A stretch of 38,690 nucleotides of DNA, taken from positions 1 to 38,690 of the forward strand of contig JASANZ010002044.1 of the NCBI GenBank assembly GCA_030849805.1. Direction: 5' to 3'. Positions 8,705-18,824 of this stretch are shown here, in pieces. Position 1 is the first letter of the stretch; every line of letters begins with the position of its first letter. This DNA comes from Sergeia podlipaevii (lineage: Eukaryota > Euglenozoa > Kinetoplastea > Trypanosomatida > Trypanosomatidae). The position numbers were made by a program, and so were the translations under genes. Below the pieces are notes generated by a model. That model was given only the letters and a program-made list of their open reading frames with translations. It was not told the DNA's origin and searched no databases.

Positions 8705-11700
8705 TTAGCGCCGTAGAATGTGTGAACCGATTTCTATAGACGAAAACGCAGGCGCTGCATTACTCGAGGTGGGTGTCTGACTAGAGACCCGCGCGTGCGC
8801 CGCCGCCGCCGCGGCTGCCGGGGCTGGCAGCTGACTTCTCCACAGCTGCTGTTGTGGAGTCAAAATAGGTGTGGTAGGTCCCCCACTGCGGCATGCCCCA
8901 CTTCCCTCAGAGTATCCATAACTAGCTCCACCATGAGATGGCTGTGGCGTAAGCGGTACAGGCCGGAAGAAGGAGGCCTGCCTCTGCTGTAGTTGCTGCT
9001 GCTGATCCTGCTGTTGCTGCTGCTGCTGTTGACCTGTCCCAATTGCCCCCACTCCATTCAGAGTCCCAGTGCTAAACTGAGCTCCTACATAGCCGCTGTT
9101 ACTGCGCATGCTCGCCCGAAGACTTCCCGTCCCCTGCGCCTGACTGGCGTCGCTACCCATCACGCCGCCACGCGAGAAAAGCGGCAGTTGAGCTGGGGAG
9201 TTGGTGCCGCTGCCGCCAGCGTACGATTGAACTGGTGCCACACCTGAGGGATTGCCATAAAAGCTAGGCTGTTGCCGAGACACCGCGCTGCGTAGATGTT
9301 GCATAAACTTCGCATTGTGTCCGCCCTCCTGCAACACTGCGGGAGCTGCTCCGCTACCCACTGCACCTGCACCCGCACCTCCGCCGTTGCCGTTGCCGCC
9401 CATGATACCTGGAGACAAAGTACTCGTGTTGCACACTGGCTGTGATGGCCCTCCAGAGACGGGAATACTAGCGTACCCAACCAGCTGCGAACGAGAGTGC
9501 TCGTTGTGGTTGTTGTTGTTGTTATTCCCGCCACTGCTGCCGCTGCTGGTCTGTCCGCCATTTGGTCCTGCAGCGGCACCGCCTGCTTGACTTGTATTGC
9601 TTGTGTTGGAGGTGCTGCGGTCACGAAGGCTAGTACCAAATGAACGGTACATCTTTGGTGGCAACTTCTCGCTCTTGATAGCCTCGTTCATCTCCCGGTT
9701 AGACAAGCTTACAGACAAGGGGCCTCTCGCTCCGTTAGCGCCAGCAGCTGAGGTAGACGTGGAAGCCGCACCCGCAGCGCCGCCACTGCCAACACCAATA
9801 AAGCCGACTACGCCACCTCCTGCACCACCACTACCAGCAGCAAACCCGAAGCCAGTGTTGTGCGAGTACAAAGCCGAGCCGTGACTGCCGGCACGCTTAG
9901 AGTTGACAATAGGTGGTAGATTGAGCGCCTTGCATACAGAGTTGCATCGATGACTACTGATAAAGCGGCGAATGCCTTTGCGGCCAAGATTACCTCGGCC
10001 ATAGCCCTCGCCGTCAGGGGACAAAATCTGTGGGTCAGTGTAGATATCCCCAACACCCTGGATGTCGACAACCATCAGTGAATGCTGACTGGCATGGTAT
10101 GTAAAGTGAGAAAAGGCCTGCGGGGTCCAGCGAGCATCACGTGGGACGTAGCCACAATTGTTGTTGTACTTCTTGAAGGTGCCCTCAAGTTGCGGCTCCA
10201 TGGCGAGAATAAGAGGGGGTTGGCGGTGCGGCAGTTCAAGCACCGCAGCGGGGACAAACTTCACCGTCTTTGGTGGGCTAGCGGCGTTGTACAGTCGAGC
10301 CCAGTGGCCAGCGATACTGTGCATGGAAACATCATCGTAGTATTGGTCGTCCTCTACAGACGCCTTGAGGTAGCGCTTGGCCACCAGTTTGCAATTGATA
10401 CGGCGAAGGTCAATCATGTAATAAGATGCACGCATGTTGCCATTGGAGAAAGGCTCAGAGGATAGCACGACGTACGTCTCCACTGCCCTCCAGACACCCT
10501 CCGTCAAGTTCCATTCATGAATGACGGCGCGCTCCGCGTAGGGTTGCAGAACATTTGGGTGTCGCATGCGGTAGGCAAGGTCCGTGAAAGCCAACAAGGG
10601 GGGCGGCACTGTGCACCCCGCCTTCAGCGGTATGTTGTCCCCAAGCATCGTACTACTTGAGCAGTTTGATGACGATGCTGAGGACGACAAGGACGAATAG
10701 GAAGAGGACGAGCAGTAAGAAGAGGAGGAAGAGCAGCTAGCGCTATCAGTTGTATACGACCCATTCTTCTCAACCGTCTCACTATGTGCTCTGGCAGTGG
10801 GGCGAGCGCTACCACTGCTGTGATGAGCGACAAGACGGGGGTGATGGTGATGATCACACGAGGAGCGCGATGACGAGTACAAGTACGATGAACGGTTTTT
10901 ACTGTGACTACAGCTGTACGTGTCTGCATCATCGTCATGAGCATGTTCACGTGTGTGGGGAGTACGCCCGCTCACCACCACGCCCTTCGGTGTATGTGCG
11001 GAGCGCAAAATCTTCTTATCCGCGCAATCGCGTTCAGTACCATCGCCATTTGCCATATCGGGAGAGCTGCAGTCGTCGGCGTCGCTGCTCAGAAGGCTCT
11101 TCCTGCCACTGCCTCTTCCCCTTCTCAAGGGAGCAATCTCTTCATCAGAAGCGTTGCCACTGTCTGCACTACTGCTTTCCTTTCCTTTCCCGGTCTCGCG
11201 AGCCTCTTCACGCCGCTCTTCCTGCAAACGCCGCCACCGTCGTTCATGCTGGTGGCGCAGCTCTAGTGCTGCTGAGGCCGCCGAGCCCGCCACACGCACT
11301 GGTGGGGTAGGCCTCATCGCTACTACTAGTGCTCCCTCTGCGCCAGACTCTCCATCTTTGGGTGGGGTTGTGCTCGTTTCATCATTATTAACTAGCAAAG
11401 CTGAACTCTCAGTCTTCTCAGGGCCAGAACAATGATCACCTGACTCGGGGGGATGGCAAGAATCCGCTGCTGTGAGCGATGTGACGTCGTTGGCCGAAGC
11501 GTAACTCTGCAACACCAAAGACGGAGCACAGCGGGTAAAGTGCCCTTCGTTCGCGACGCGGTCGAGTGCGGAGCCACCGCGGGCTTGCCCTGGTGGAACA
11601 GCCACAAAAGGAGTCGCGCTAGAGCACCGTACCTTGCGTGATGGCATAGCGGAAGAAGAAAGAACCCCACAGGTGGCGTTGAGAACGAGCTTCGGTGGAG

Positions 11701-14605
11701 GGCTGGGAAAGTGATTGAAAAGAACTGCAGCAGCGGGAGGTGGAGTGTTGATAGAGGTACTCCCCTCGCCCGCGCCGCGCGCTTGTTGCTGCTGCCGAAG
11801 TTCTCTACGAGACTTGCGTCTCACCTTGCCGTCTGCGCGTCCCTCCCCACGAGGAGGGTCCCGTGCGTGCTCCCCTCGCTCCGTCAGGTCGTCCTCAGCG
11901 TTGGTGTTTGTCCTTTCCTTCCTGTCCCCTTTCTTGCCTCTCCGCTTGTCCCTTCTCCGTTTCTTTTTCTCCTGCTCGCGCGAGCGGTGTGTCTTCTTGA
12001 GCCACCGCTTAGCCTCTCTCGGGATGACTGCCTCCGTGATGGACGCGTTTCCCTTCGTGCCATGTTCTCTCGGTCTTGTCAGTGCAGACGTGGTGAGCTT
12101 ATGTGGTGAACTTGGCGAGCCTGAGGACACCACCACCGGCGTGGTCAAGTTCCCTGCTTGATCATTAAAAGTAATAATGGGTCCGCTCCCCGCCAGAAAA
12201 GCGCCGTCACTCATCAACGACGATATCAGCCGACTGCTACTCCCTGCAACCGTTGCATTCGCTTCGCGGGTTTCAATAGCATCCGCGTTTCGTGCTGCGG
12301 TCGTCCCGCTGACATACACCACGCCAGACAAGCCCGTTAGCCCAGTATTCATAGTGCCCAGATGTAGTGGTGATGACGACTCACCTGAGCCGCTGCCAGC
12401 ACCGTCACCGCGGTCCGTGACACTCGTGACATCTGTGCTGTTTAGCGTGATCATATCGTCACCAGCGCAGAAGTGTGCACTGCTTGCGTCGTTGGGGTTC
12501 AGGGACGTAACCCCGGCAGTAGTGCTCGACTCCGTAGCTAGTGCGGGAACAGAAATACCCTCCGCCAGGTGCGCAGTGGCGACCTTCGTAGAGCGCCTAA
12601 CATTACGAGCATCATCCTCGCCGCCGCCGACATCACCGTTGCTGCCTACGGCGTTGGCTTGCGCAGTAGCCGAGTAGGAGCTCGGTGCTGCCCTGTTCAC
12701 CTCGCACCTATCCACATGGCCGACTTGTGCTGATACCCCCCATGCAATATCTACACTAGGTACCACTATGGGTGGCGATTCGCACACCACCTCGCCGCCA
12801 CCATGTTGAGCTCCTCCATTGTCCAGCGCAACCTCAATGTTACGTCCATCTCCGGCGTCGGAAACCTCCTGCCCTTGGCGCCGTGCCTCGCGTCGTGCTC
12901 GCCTTTCTGCCTTGGCGGCACGTTTGGTGGCACGCTCCAGTTTCCGCTGCTGTTTTGCTGTCTTGCGTTCAGCGGCCGTAAGATGCACCAAGGGTGGTGC
13001 TTCATCAAGGCTCGCAGCAACAAAGCCGCCACCACCAGCAGTTGTAATAATATGATTCATAGTACTATGTACATCGCCAGGAGGAACGAAGTGATTCTTG
13101 TGCGTTGAGATCCCTTCTGCTGCTATCATTGTTGTTGTTGGGATTTCCTGATGCCGCCCGGGTTGCGCGAGAAGCAACGTGTCTTCCTGCCTCTCTCCAC
13201 CGCCTCCTTCCTCCTCCCTCCCGTTAGCAGTAGAGGGTAGTGTTGTCCCAAGCGGCTCCTTTCCGCCATAGCCGCTACTTGTCGGCACAGTTGTGGTCGT
13301 TGGCAGGAACCCCTTGGACCTTCCGTTACCCATGAGCATAGAAGAAAGGGGAGTAAAGGTAACCTGGTCCTCCTGCTGTGTGTCTGCTTGGAGTGATATA
13401 GAGTGGGCGTGGTGATGGTGACGATGGCTGTTAGAACGGAGAGGAACCTCTTGCAACAACGGTGAGTTGCTTGCAGCAACTGTCGCTGCTGCTGGCGTCG
13501 TCGCCGTCGTCGTGCGCTGCCGCGAGGACGCAGCGGTTAAGCCACCCGATGAGTTAGGTCCCTCCCAGCCTTCCTCGATTGTGCGCTGACGATTCACCCA
13601 GGCGAGTGTGCCTTCATCTGGCGTCGCCAGCTGCTGCTGCTGCGAGCTCTCCAAGCGTGCATCGCTCTTCACTGTATCACTCAACAAAGTAGTGGGCTGT
13701 GAAAGCGAGGAATGCAGAGGGGGCACCTCCACAGGAGCTCCGCGGAGGTCTAATGGCGCTTCATAAGTGCCAGACTCACTCTGCACTGTTTGCCCACGTG
13801 CCATTGGGAAATGTGCTGCAGCACCGCTGCCGCTGTTGGATGCTCCTCTTGCCTCGTCAGACCCATCGTGCTGCTTCTCCCTCTCCACCACCTTGTCCTC
13901 GTCGGTTAGCATCGTCACTTCTCCGTCTGATTGATTGGGCTCTCTAGTGTTAACACCAAAGAGCAAGCGAGATCCTGAAATCGACGTGGACGTACTCCGC
14001 CGAGTGCCGTTGTGCAACTCCGTTGCTTGCGCAGGAGACGAGCAAACAAAGTTGGGCTGGTCCAGCATCTGCTGCTTCTTTGCAGAAGTTGGGCTTTGAG
14101 AGAACTGACACATGGGTGTCTCGGGAGGGGAAGTGTGATCTGGCTGCAGCGACGGCGGCAGCTGGATTGGACCTCCGTTGTGGTTGCCATGATGGTCGTT
14201 GTCCTCGTGTTGGTAATTTAGCGGAGAGGGATTACCACAAGTTAGCGGTTGCTGCTGGTCCGTGCTACACCCTTCTGCGCGGTGTCTCGGGGAAGTCGCA
14301 AAAGAAGAAACGGCGGCTTTGAGCAAGCACGAGGGAGACTCAGAAGATGTGCCAGCTTGGTGCCCAGCGATGCTTGCAGATTCCTCCGCATGTGCTACAC
14401 TCACTGACCCGTCGGCCTTGGACTCATGAGAATAAAGCCCATTCACGCTGTTGCCGCTAACTTTACGCCCACTTGAAAGACGTGAGGATACTCTAAGAAA
14501 GTCAGGTACGAGCTCTAACACTGGCGGTCGTTTAAGCTTTGAGCAGGCATTCATGGCTGCTGCCGTGTCAGCATCCACTAAATCAGTGACTACTCTCTCC
14601 GCCAT
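8705..14605 (-). CDS. Very large alpha-kinase (MHCK/eEF2K-type atypical protein kinase)
   Basis: A 1966-aa protein. The first in-frame ATG is at 14605; the frame upstream of it is open for a few codons but has no ATG. Residues about 1345-1570 form an alpha-kinase domain close to the eEF2 kinase/myosin heavy-chain kinase pattern. ATP-site K1410 lies in VAKRY. TPQAFSHFT and VDIQGVGDIYTDPQI follow, with catalytic/metal-site D1520 and D1524. The glycine loop is GYGRGNLGRKG. The zinc motif HRCNSVCK has C1554 and C1558. All key residues are present, so an active Ser/Thr kinase is expected. The N-terminal 1340 residues are mostly disordered, with two very basic helical stretches (about 545-580 and 865-900) that could act as nuclear localisation or RNA-binding segments, and a poly-Ser stretch near 1290-1325. 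The tail after 1570 is Gly/Ser/Asn/Gln-rich. No SEL1 repeats or calmodulin-site context of animal eEF2K is apparent, so the substrate is unknown. Confidence 0.9.
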   Translation of the reverse strand: MAERVVTDLVDADTAAAMNACSKLKRPPVLELVPDFLRVSSRLSSGRKVSGNSVNGLYSHESKADGSVSVAHAEESASIAGHQAGTSSESPSCLLKAAVSSFATSPRHRAEGCSTDQQQPLTCGNPSPLNYQHEDNDHHGNHNGGPIQLPPSLQPDHTSPPETPMCQFSQSPTSAKKQQMLDQPNFVCSSPAQATELHNGTRRSTSTSISGSRLLFGVNTREPNQSDGEVTMLTDEDKVVEREKQHDGSDEARGASNSGSGAAAHFPMARGQTVQSESGTYEAPLDLRGAPVEVPPLHSSLSQPTTLLSDTVKSDARLESSQQQQLATPDEGTLAWVNRQRTIEEGWEGPNSSGGLTAASSRQRTTTATTPAAATVAASNSPLLQEVPLRSNSHRHHHHAHSISLQADTQQEDQVTFTPLSSMLMGNGRSKGFLPTTTTVPTSSGYGGKEPLGTTLPSTANGREEEGGGGERQEDTLLLAQPGRHQEIPTTTMIAAEGISTHKNHFVPPGDVHSTMNHIITTAGGGGFVAASLDEAPPLVHLTAAERKTAKQQRKLERATKRAAKAERRARREARRQGQEVSDAGDGRNIEVALDNGGAQHGGGEVVCESPPIVVPSVDIAWGVSAQVGHVDRCEVNRAAPSSYSATAQANAVGSNGDVGGGEDDARNVRRSTKVATAHLAEGISVPALATESSTTAGVTSLNPNDASSAHFCAGDDMITLNSTDVTSVTDRGDGAGSGSGESSSPLHLGTMNTGLTGLSGVVYVSGTTAARNADAIETREANATVAGSSSRLISSLMSDGAFLAGSGPIITFNDQAGNLTTPVVVSSGSPSSPHKLTTSALTRPREHGTKGNASITEAVIPREAKRWLKKTHRSREQEKKKRRRDKRRGKKGDRKERTNTNAEDDLTERGEHARDPPRGEGRADGKVRRKSRRELRQQQQARGAGEGSTSINTPPPAAAVLFNHFPSPPPKLVLNATCGVLSSSAMPSRKVRCSSATPFVAVPPGQARGGSALDRVANEGHFTRCAPSLVLQSYASANDVTSLTAADSCHPPESGDHCSGPEKTESSALLVNNDETSTTPPKDGESGAEGALVVAMRPTPPVRVAGSAASAALELRHQHERRWRRLQEERREEARETGKGKESSSADSGNASDEEIAPLRRGRGSGRKSLLSSDADDCSSPDMANGDGTERDCADKKILRSAHTPKGVVVSGRTPHTREHAHDDDADTYSCSHSKNRSSYLYSSSRSSCDHHHHPRLVAHHSSGSARPTARAHSETVEKNGSYTTDSASCSSSSSYCSSSSYSSLSSSASSSNCSSSTMLGDNIPLKAGCTVPPPLLAFTDLAYRMRHPNVLQPYAERAVIHEWNLTEGVWRAVETYVVLSSEPFSNGNMRASYYMIDLRRINCKLVAKRYLKASVEDDQYYDDVSMHSIAGHWARLYNAASPPKTVKFVPAAVLELPHRQPPLILAMEPQLEGTFKKYNNNCGYVPRDARWTPQAFSHFTYHASQHSLMVVDIQGVGDIYTDPQILSPDGEGYGRGNLGRKGIRRFISSHRCNSVCKALNLPPIVNSKRAGSHGSALYSHNTGFGFAAGSGGAGGGVVGFIGVGSGGAAGAASTSTSAAGANGARGPLSVSLSNREMNEAIKSEKLPPKMYRSFGTSLRDRSTSNTSNTSQAGGAAAGPNGGQTSSGSSGGNNNNNNHNEHSRSQLVGYASIPVSGGPSQPVCNTSTLSPGIMGGNGNGGGAGAGAVGSGAAPAVLQEGGHNAKFMQHLRSAVSRQQPSFYGNPSGVAPVQSYAGGSGTNSPAQLPLFSRGGVMGSDASQAQGTGSLRASMRSNSGYVGAQFSTGTLNGVGAIGTGQQQQQQQQDQQQQLQQRQASFFRPVPLTPQPSHGGASYGYSEGSGACRSGGPTTPILTPQQQLWRSQLPAPAAAAAAAHARVSSQTPTSSNAAPAFSSIEIGSHILRR

Positions 14606-15250
14606 GCGCAACAGAAACAAAAATTACGAGATAAAAAAGAAGAGAGTTTTTTTTTTAAAAAAAAAAAAGCGTATGCCTTGTATGCAAAACGGGATGTATG
14701 ACAAAGTGTCACGTGAGTAGGCGAGAAAGGAGAGAAAAATCAACTAGTAAACTGCACTACTATCGAGATAACGGGCAAAGAGCACTTATATCTATGTATA
14801 ACCAGTTATCTCTCCTTTAGAAAGAAAAAGAAAAAAAGAACCACCAAAAATGCACACACACACACACAAAATGTGTTTCTCACAACAACAACAACAAAAA
14901 AAAAAAGAGGGGGAGAAAGGATTTAAAGAAAAAAAAATGTGTTAATAAAGCTGCGAATGTATAAAGGTATTGGAACTAAAACGATTCCAACCACTTGGTT
15001 GTACCGCTGCATTAAGATAACCACAATAAATGAAAAAAAAAGATGTTGAAAAAGATAAAAGGAAGAACAGAGAAGAGAAAAGAAAGAAAGAAAGGATGTA
15101 TATTAAAGCAATCTCATATATGAAGGTCCATTCAAAAGTAAAATGAAAGAAGGTCATTCATTCTTACATAATTACGTGTTTCTATATTTCTATTTCCTTT
15201 TTTTCCTGTTTGCTGTTGTCTCTAGTCATGGTTTGTCTGCATCTACGTAT
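14606..15250. other. Intergenic spacer
   Basis: About 645 bases without a gene. It contains a T10A12 palindrome (14647-14668), a purine-rich stretch at about 14712-14743 that is a polypyrimidine tract in the minus sense and may drive trans-splicing of the alpha-kinase mRNA, a CA repeat near 14851-14867, and several A-runs. Toward 15180-15250 the sequence turns T-rich next to the stop of the 974-aa gene. Confidence 0.6.
14647..14668. repeat. T10A12 palindromic tract
   Basis: Self-complementary over 20 bases. It lies about 40 bases upstream of the alpha-kinase ATG, so it may fall in its 5' UTR. The minus strand reads T12A10. Confidence 0.9.
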
Positions 15251-18175
15251 TTAGGACTCGATGATAGGGAAGAAGAAGAGCTCAGTCCTGGTCTTCCCCT
15301 CGTTGTCAACAGCGATGTCACGTGATCCTAGTAGCACAGTGCGGCACATCGTGTCCAAGCACTTTCCAATTGTCATATAAGCGCTACTCACCTCGTAGTA
15401 CAGCTCACCAGCCCCTGCTTCATCATGAACAGGAGAAGATGGGTCGGCAGTTGAGCTTGCACGTGCCTGAGCGGCTGTCACCTCCTCCCACGCCTTTCCC
15501 GCAGTTAATCCACCATTGCGCGCGGACGCCAGAAGGTAAGAAAACAGTGCCTCTCTGACATACCCTGCGACTCGCGCGCGAAACAGCTCTGGTACTGTAG
15601 GAGGAGACGAGCTAGCCCCCGAGCCTCGCTCCAGCTCCTCTAGACGTGCCATCACAGCACAGTCCACATCGCCCGGGGCTCCCGAGACAGCACGCGATAA
15701 GTGGCGCGGCAACGCCAGCAGGTGAGCCAAGTGCCTGCGCGCGAGATGCAGTACAAAGCGGCCCTCGCGCTGCAACAACGGTGTAGTGCCTCCGAGGAGA
15801 ACGCTCGCAGTAACGTAAGGAACAAGAGGAAGAAGTGGACGAGCAACGGTGGAATCGTCGTCCTCCTCCTCCTCGCCATCAGTCCTGCCACTCTTGCTCG
15901 TGCTAGAGCTACTGCCGCTGCTGCTAGAAGAGTCATCATCGTGCTGAAAATGGTGAAACATAGAATTGACCGCAGGATTCACAGCAAGAGCTCGACCAGG
16001 AAATGAGACCTTCCTCTTATTTTCATATGCACCCACCACCACTACATACCGCGTCCGTCGTTCCCCCTCGCAGTGCATCGCATTACGTTGCGCAGACGAG
16101 TACGCTATCTCCGTTTCATCAAGCGGATATAGCAGCACCCCAGCACGCACTCTCCGTATCGTTCTCAATGTAGTCGTTGCCGCAGTATTTGGTAAACAAG
16201 AAAATCTCAGCGCCAGCTGCGCAAGACCCCACTCCCCGACTGAGCTCACCACCACCACGGTGCGCTCCGCTCCTCCCCAGGCTGTCATCATGGTCATCAC
16301 ATCTGTATCCACGTGCGACTGAATCACAATCAACACCGTGCCCTGCACCTGCGCCACGGTGGAAGTCAGCGAGGCGACACCAGCGACACATGTAGGAATT
16401 GACCGAAATAGAAGCAGAAGCTGTACAGGGCGTAACACATGGCCCCATAGGCAGTACGCATCACCGCCTACATGGTACTGTGCCAGTTCATCGATGCTTC
16501 CGTGTAGAGCAAGAGAGGTGCAAGCACTGGCTGGGGAAATCAACAGCGTCCCTGCAGAGGAGACAAAAGAAGAAGAAGAAGGCGACAGCGACGATGAAGG
16601 CGCTGAAGGCAGCGGCGCGAGTGAACAGATGTGTGTCGCTGCTATCGCCAGCCCCGGTGCCACTACGAAAGCGCGCGGTGAGTGATACAGCTTCACTCGG
16701 CGTGGAGAAACGCCAGCGCCGCTGCGCACGCCTCGCTGAGACTCAACCGTGAGCCAACTCCCACACACGCCAGACACCTGTCCACCAAAAACGGCGTCGT
16801 GGCCATCGTCATCCCCGCCTGCGGCCTCGACAATATCCGTGTCGAGACACGTGGGCACCACTTGCACAGTTGCGTCAAGAAAAGTAAGAGCTTGCTGTAG
16901 GCGGTCTGCGTAATCAGCGTCCTTCATTGCAATAGCAGCAGTGCTACTTTCCTGCTCTCCCGCCGCCTCCTCCTCCTCCTCCTCTCCTTCACTGCCACCT
17001 TCTGTGCGAAGGATATTATGAGGCACAGTTGTAGTAGTGGTGGTATACTCGCGTAAGTTCTCGTGTCTAGCATTCAAAGCTGCCGGTTCGTCCGATTCGG
17101 TCTCCCCCTGCCTCTCAGCATCTTGGCTTTGCGAGCTTGGCGGGGGTCCCAGCGAAGCCATGTAGACGCGAACGAGAGGCAGCACGCCACTACCGGGATT
17201 GGTGAGCAGCCTTGTCACAGCCGTGGCCGCGTGCACTGCTGAGAACCCAGGCGAATAGGTCTGAAAGTTAAAATATTGTACTGTCCGCTGCATAAGTGCA
17301 AAAAAATAGAAGGAAGAAAAGAAGGAAGAGGAGACATTGGAGCCTCCTGCCTCTCTATCATTCAAACATGAAGCAGGCAAGAGATCACACGTTGAACGGC
17401 GCAGCACAGGGAGTACACAGTCGGCAAAAAAGCAGTACATGTAATCTTGCTCCGTTGAGAAAAAATCAACGTACTCACCATGTGGGCCGCTGAATGTCTT
17501 TCGAGACTCCTCTAAAAACTTCTTCTCCTTCATTAACTCGGTGCCCTTGCCATTATCCTTGGTCCTCTCTAGCCAAAGCTCCCGCAGGGCACGCACCTTG
17601 CTTTCAAACGCATTGGTACGCACGCCACTGCTAGTCCCATTGGATGCCGCGCTGGACGTCGTCGTCGTGAAGGGCTTAGGGACATTAAACATGAAGTTAG
17701 AGGGCGGTGCAGCCGCTTCTTCACCCCGCCAGTGGCTCTGCTCCTCTGCCTCCTTGGCGAAGCTCGCGTATACATGAAGAACCATGTATACAATAAATGT
17801 GTCACGTGGTCCAGGCTGCGTAGCCGCCTCAGCTCCAGCCACACGCGCGGAGGTCTCGCACAGTGCTTGAAGAAGAACATATCTCAAAAATCGAATTGCC
17901 TGAGTTTCTGTTGAGGTTTGCCTCTGATGCACTGCCCCATCCTCGTTATCGTCGCCGTCATTGTCATCGTCGTCGCAGCAGCGGAGCTGTTGAAGCAGCT
18001 GCTTTGCGTTCAACGCGGTGGTGTAGCGTATATAGCCATCGCCCTTTGTTGTGGTAGCTGGATGCAGCGCCGCGTGTGAGTTGTCACATGGCACAAACTT
18101 TCCCACTATGTAATTAGGTGAAGTACTCACGTAGCTTTCCACAAGCCGCAGTAAATGTTTGGCGGCTGCGTACAT
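15251..18175 (-). CDS. Hypothetical 974-aa protein, possibly chaperonin-like
   Basis: The only ATG upstream in this frame is at 18175 (MYAAAKHLLRLVESY). The open frame further upstream lacks an ATG and runs through an AT repeat, so the start is well fixed. The protein mixes folded-looking hydrophobic segments with acidic or Ser/Thr-rich insertions (poly-Asp/Glu near residues 70-80, poly-Glu and poly-Thr in the middle, Ser-rich plus acidic near 780-810). A beta-rich stretch (TVLIVIQSHVDTDVM, then VVVVSSVGEWGLAQLALRF) is faintly like the apical domain of CCT/BBS-type chaperonins. The C-terminal helix (GKCLDTMCRTVLLGSRDI) faintly resembles their last equatorial helix. This is only a hint. No ATPase motif is visible and I do not recognise the family. 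Confidence 0.8.
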   Translation of the reverse strand: MYAAAKHLLRLVESYVSTSPNYIVGKFVPCDNSHAALHPATTTKGDGYIRYTTALNAKQLLQQLRCCDDDDNDGDDNEDGAVHQRQTSTETQAIRFLRYVLLQALCETSARVAGAEAATQPGPRDTFIVYMVLHVYASFAKEAEEQSHWRGEEAAAPPSNFMFNVPKPFTTTTSSAASNGTSSGVRTNAFESKVRALRELWLERTKDNGKGTELMKEKKFLEESRKTFSGPHGEYVDFFSTEQDYMYCFFADCVLPVLRRSTCDLLPASCLNDREAGGSNVSSSFFSSFYFFALMQRTVQYFNFQTYSPGFSAVHAATAVTRLLTNPGSGVLPLVRVYMASLGPPPSSQSQDAERQGETESDEPAALNARHENLREYTTTTTTVPHNILRTEGGSEGEEEEEEAAGEQESSTAAIAMKDADYADRLQQALTFLDATVQVVPTCLDTDIVEAAGGDDDGHDAVFGGQVSGVCGSWLTVESQRGVRSGAGVSPRRVKLYHSPRAFVVAPGLAIAATHICSLAPLPSAPSSSLSPSSSSFVSSAGTLLISPASACTSLALHGSIDELAQYHVGGDAYCLWGHVLRPVQLLLLFRSIPTCVAGVASLTSTVAQVQGTVLIVIQSHVDTDVMTMMTAWGGAERTVVVVSSVGEWGLAQLALRFSCLPNTAATTTLRTIRRVRAGVLLYPLDETEIAYSSAQRNAMHCEGERRTRYVVVVGAYENKRKVSFPGRALAVNPAVNSMFHHFQHDDDSSSSSGSSSSTSKSGRTDGEEEEDDDSTVARPLLPLVPYVTASVLLGGTTPLLQREGRFVLHLARRHLAHLLALPRHLSRAVSGAPGDVDCAVMARLEELERGSGASSSPPTVPELFRARVAGYVREALFSYLLASARNGGLTAGKAWEEVTAAQARASSTADPSSPVHDEAGAGELYYEVSSAYMTIGKCLDTMCRTVLLGSRDIAVDNEGKTRTELFFFPIIES

Positions 18176-18824
18176 GAGCAATATATATATATACGAAAAA
18201 GTCCCTAAATAAAACAAAAAAGGGTATCTCTGTGTGGGCAACTACAAGTGCACGAAAAAAAAAAAAACTGCGCAGTAGTGATGATGACCTGTGAGCTAGT
18301 TACTTCAAGCAGTATACGCAAAAATGGTAATGTCTATGCCACGCCCTTGCACTTGCTTCAGCAAACTAGCGTCGCTGCATGCTAGAGAGTGTGTGCATGA
18401 AATCACTATGACCTCTGCTATGTTTAATATGGTATGTACCCTGCTGCGCGTGTTCAAGAAGTATTTTATTCACTTTTTTAGGAAAAAGGAAAAAATTAGA
18501 AGAAAAAAATGTATGGGGACGCAACAATAAGCATTTTTGATTATGGAGCATTCTACGAGGCACTAGTAGCTATCAAACGTCCATTCAATGCGTCTTCTCC
18601 CTCTTACACTTAAATAAACGGCGTCAACTTGCACTATTACCTCCTCTTTATAAATTCTTTATTCGGTTTATAGAACGCACCTGTTTTTCAATAGTGCTTA
18701 CTTTCTTTTTAAGTACGGACAACTGCATAATCAATGAGCAACAATGCAAGAAGAAAAAGTAAAATAAGTCAGCACCATCATGCAACCTCTGCAGAAACAA
18801 GAAGGGGGAATGAGTTCCACACAG
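18176..18824. other. Intergenic spacer with an AT microsatellite
   Basis: About 650 bases without a gene. An (AT)6 tract at 18181-18193 begins 5 bases upstream of the 974-aa gene's ATG. A-runs lie at about 18255-18267 and purine-rich DNA at about 18480-18510. Nothing with coding character was found on either strand. Confidence 0.6.

Noticed and set aside
18176..18241. N-terminal extension of the 974-aa protein
   Set aside because: There is no ATG in it and it runs through an AT repeat; the frame only opens there by chance.
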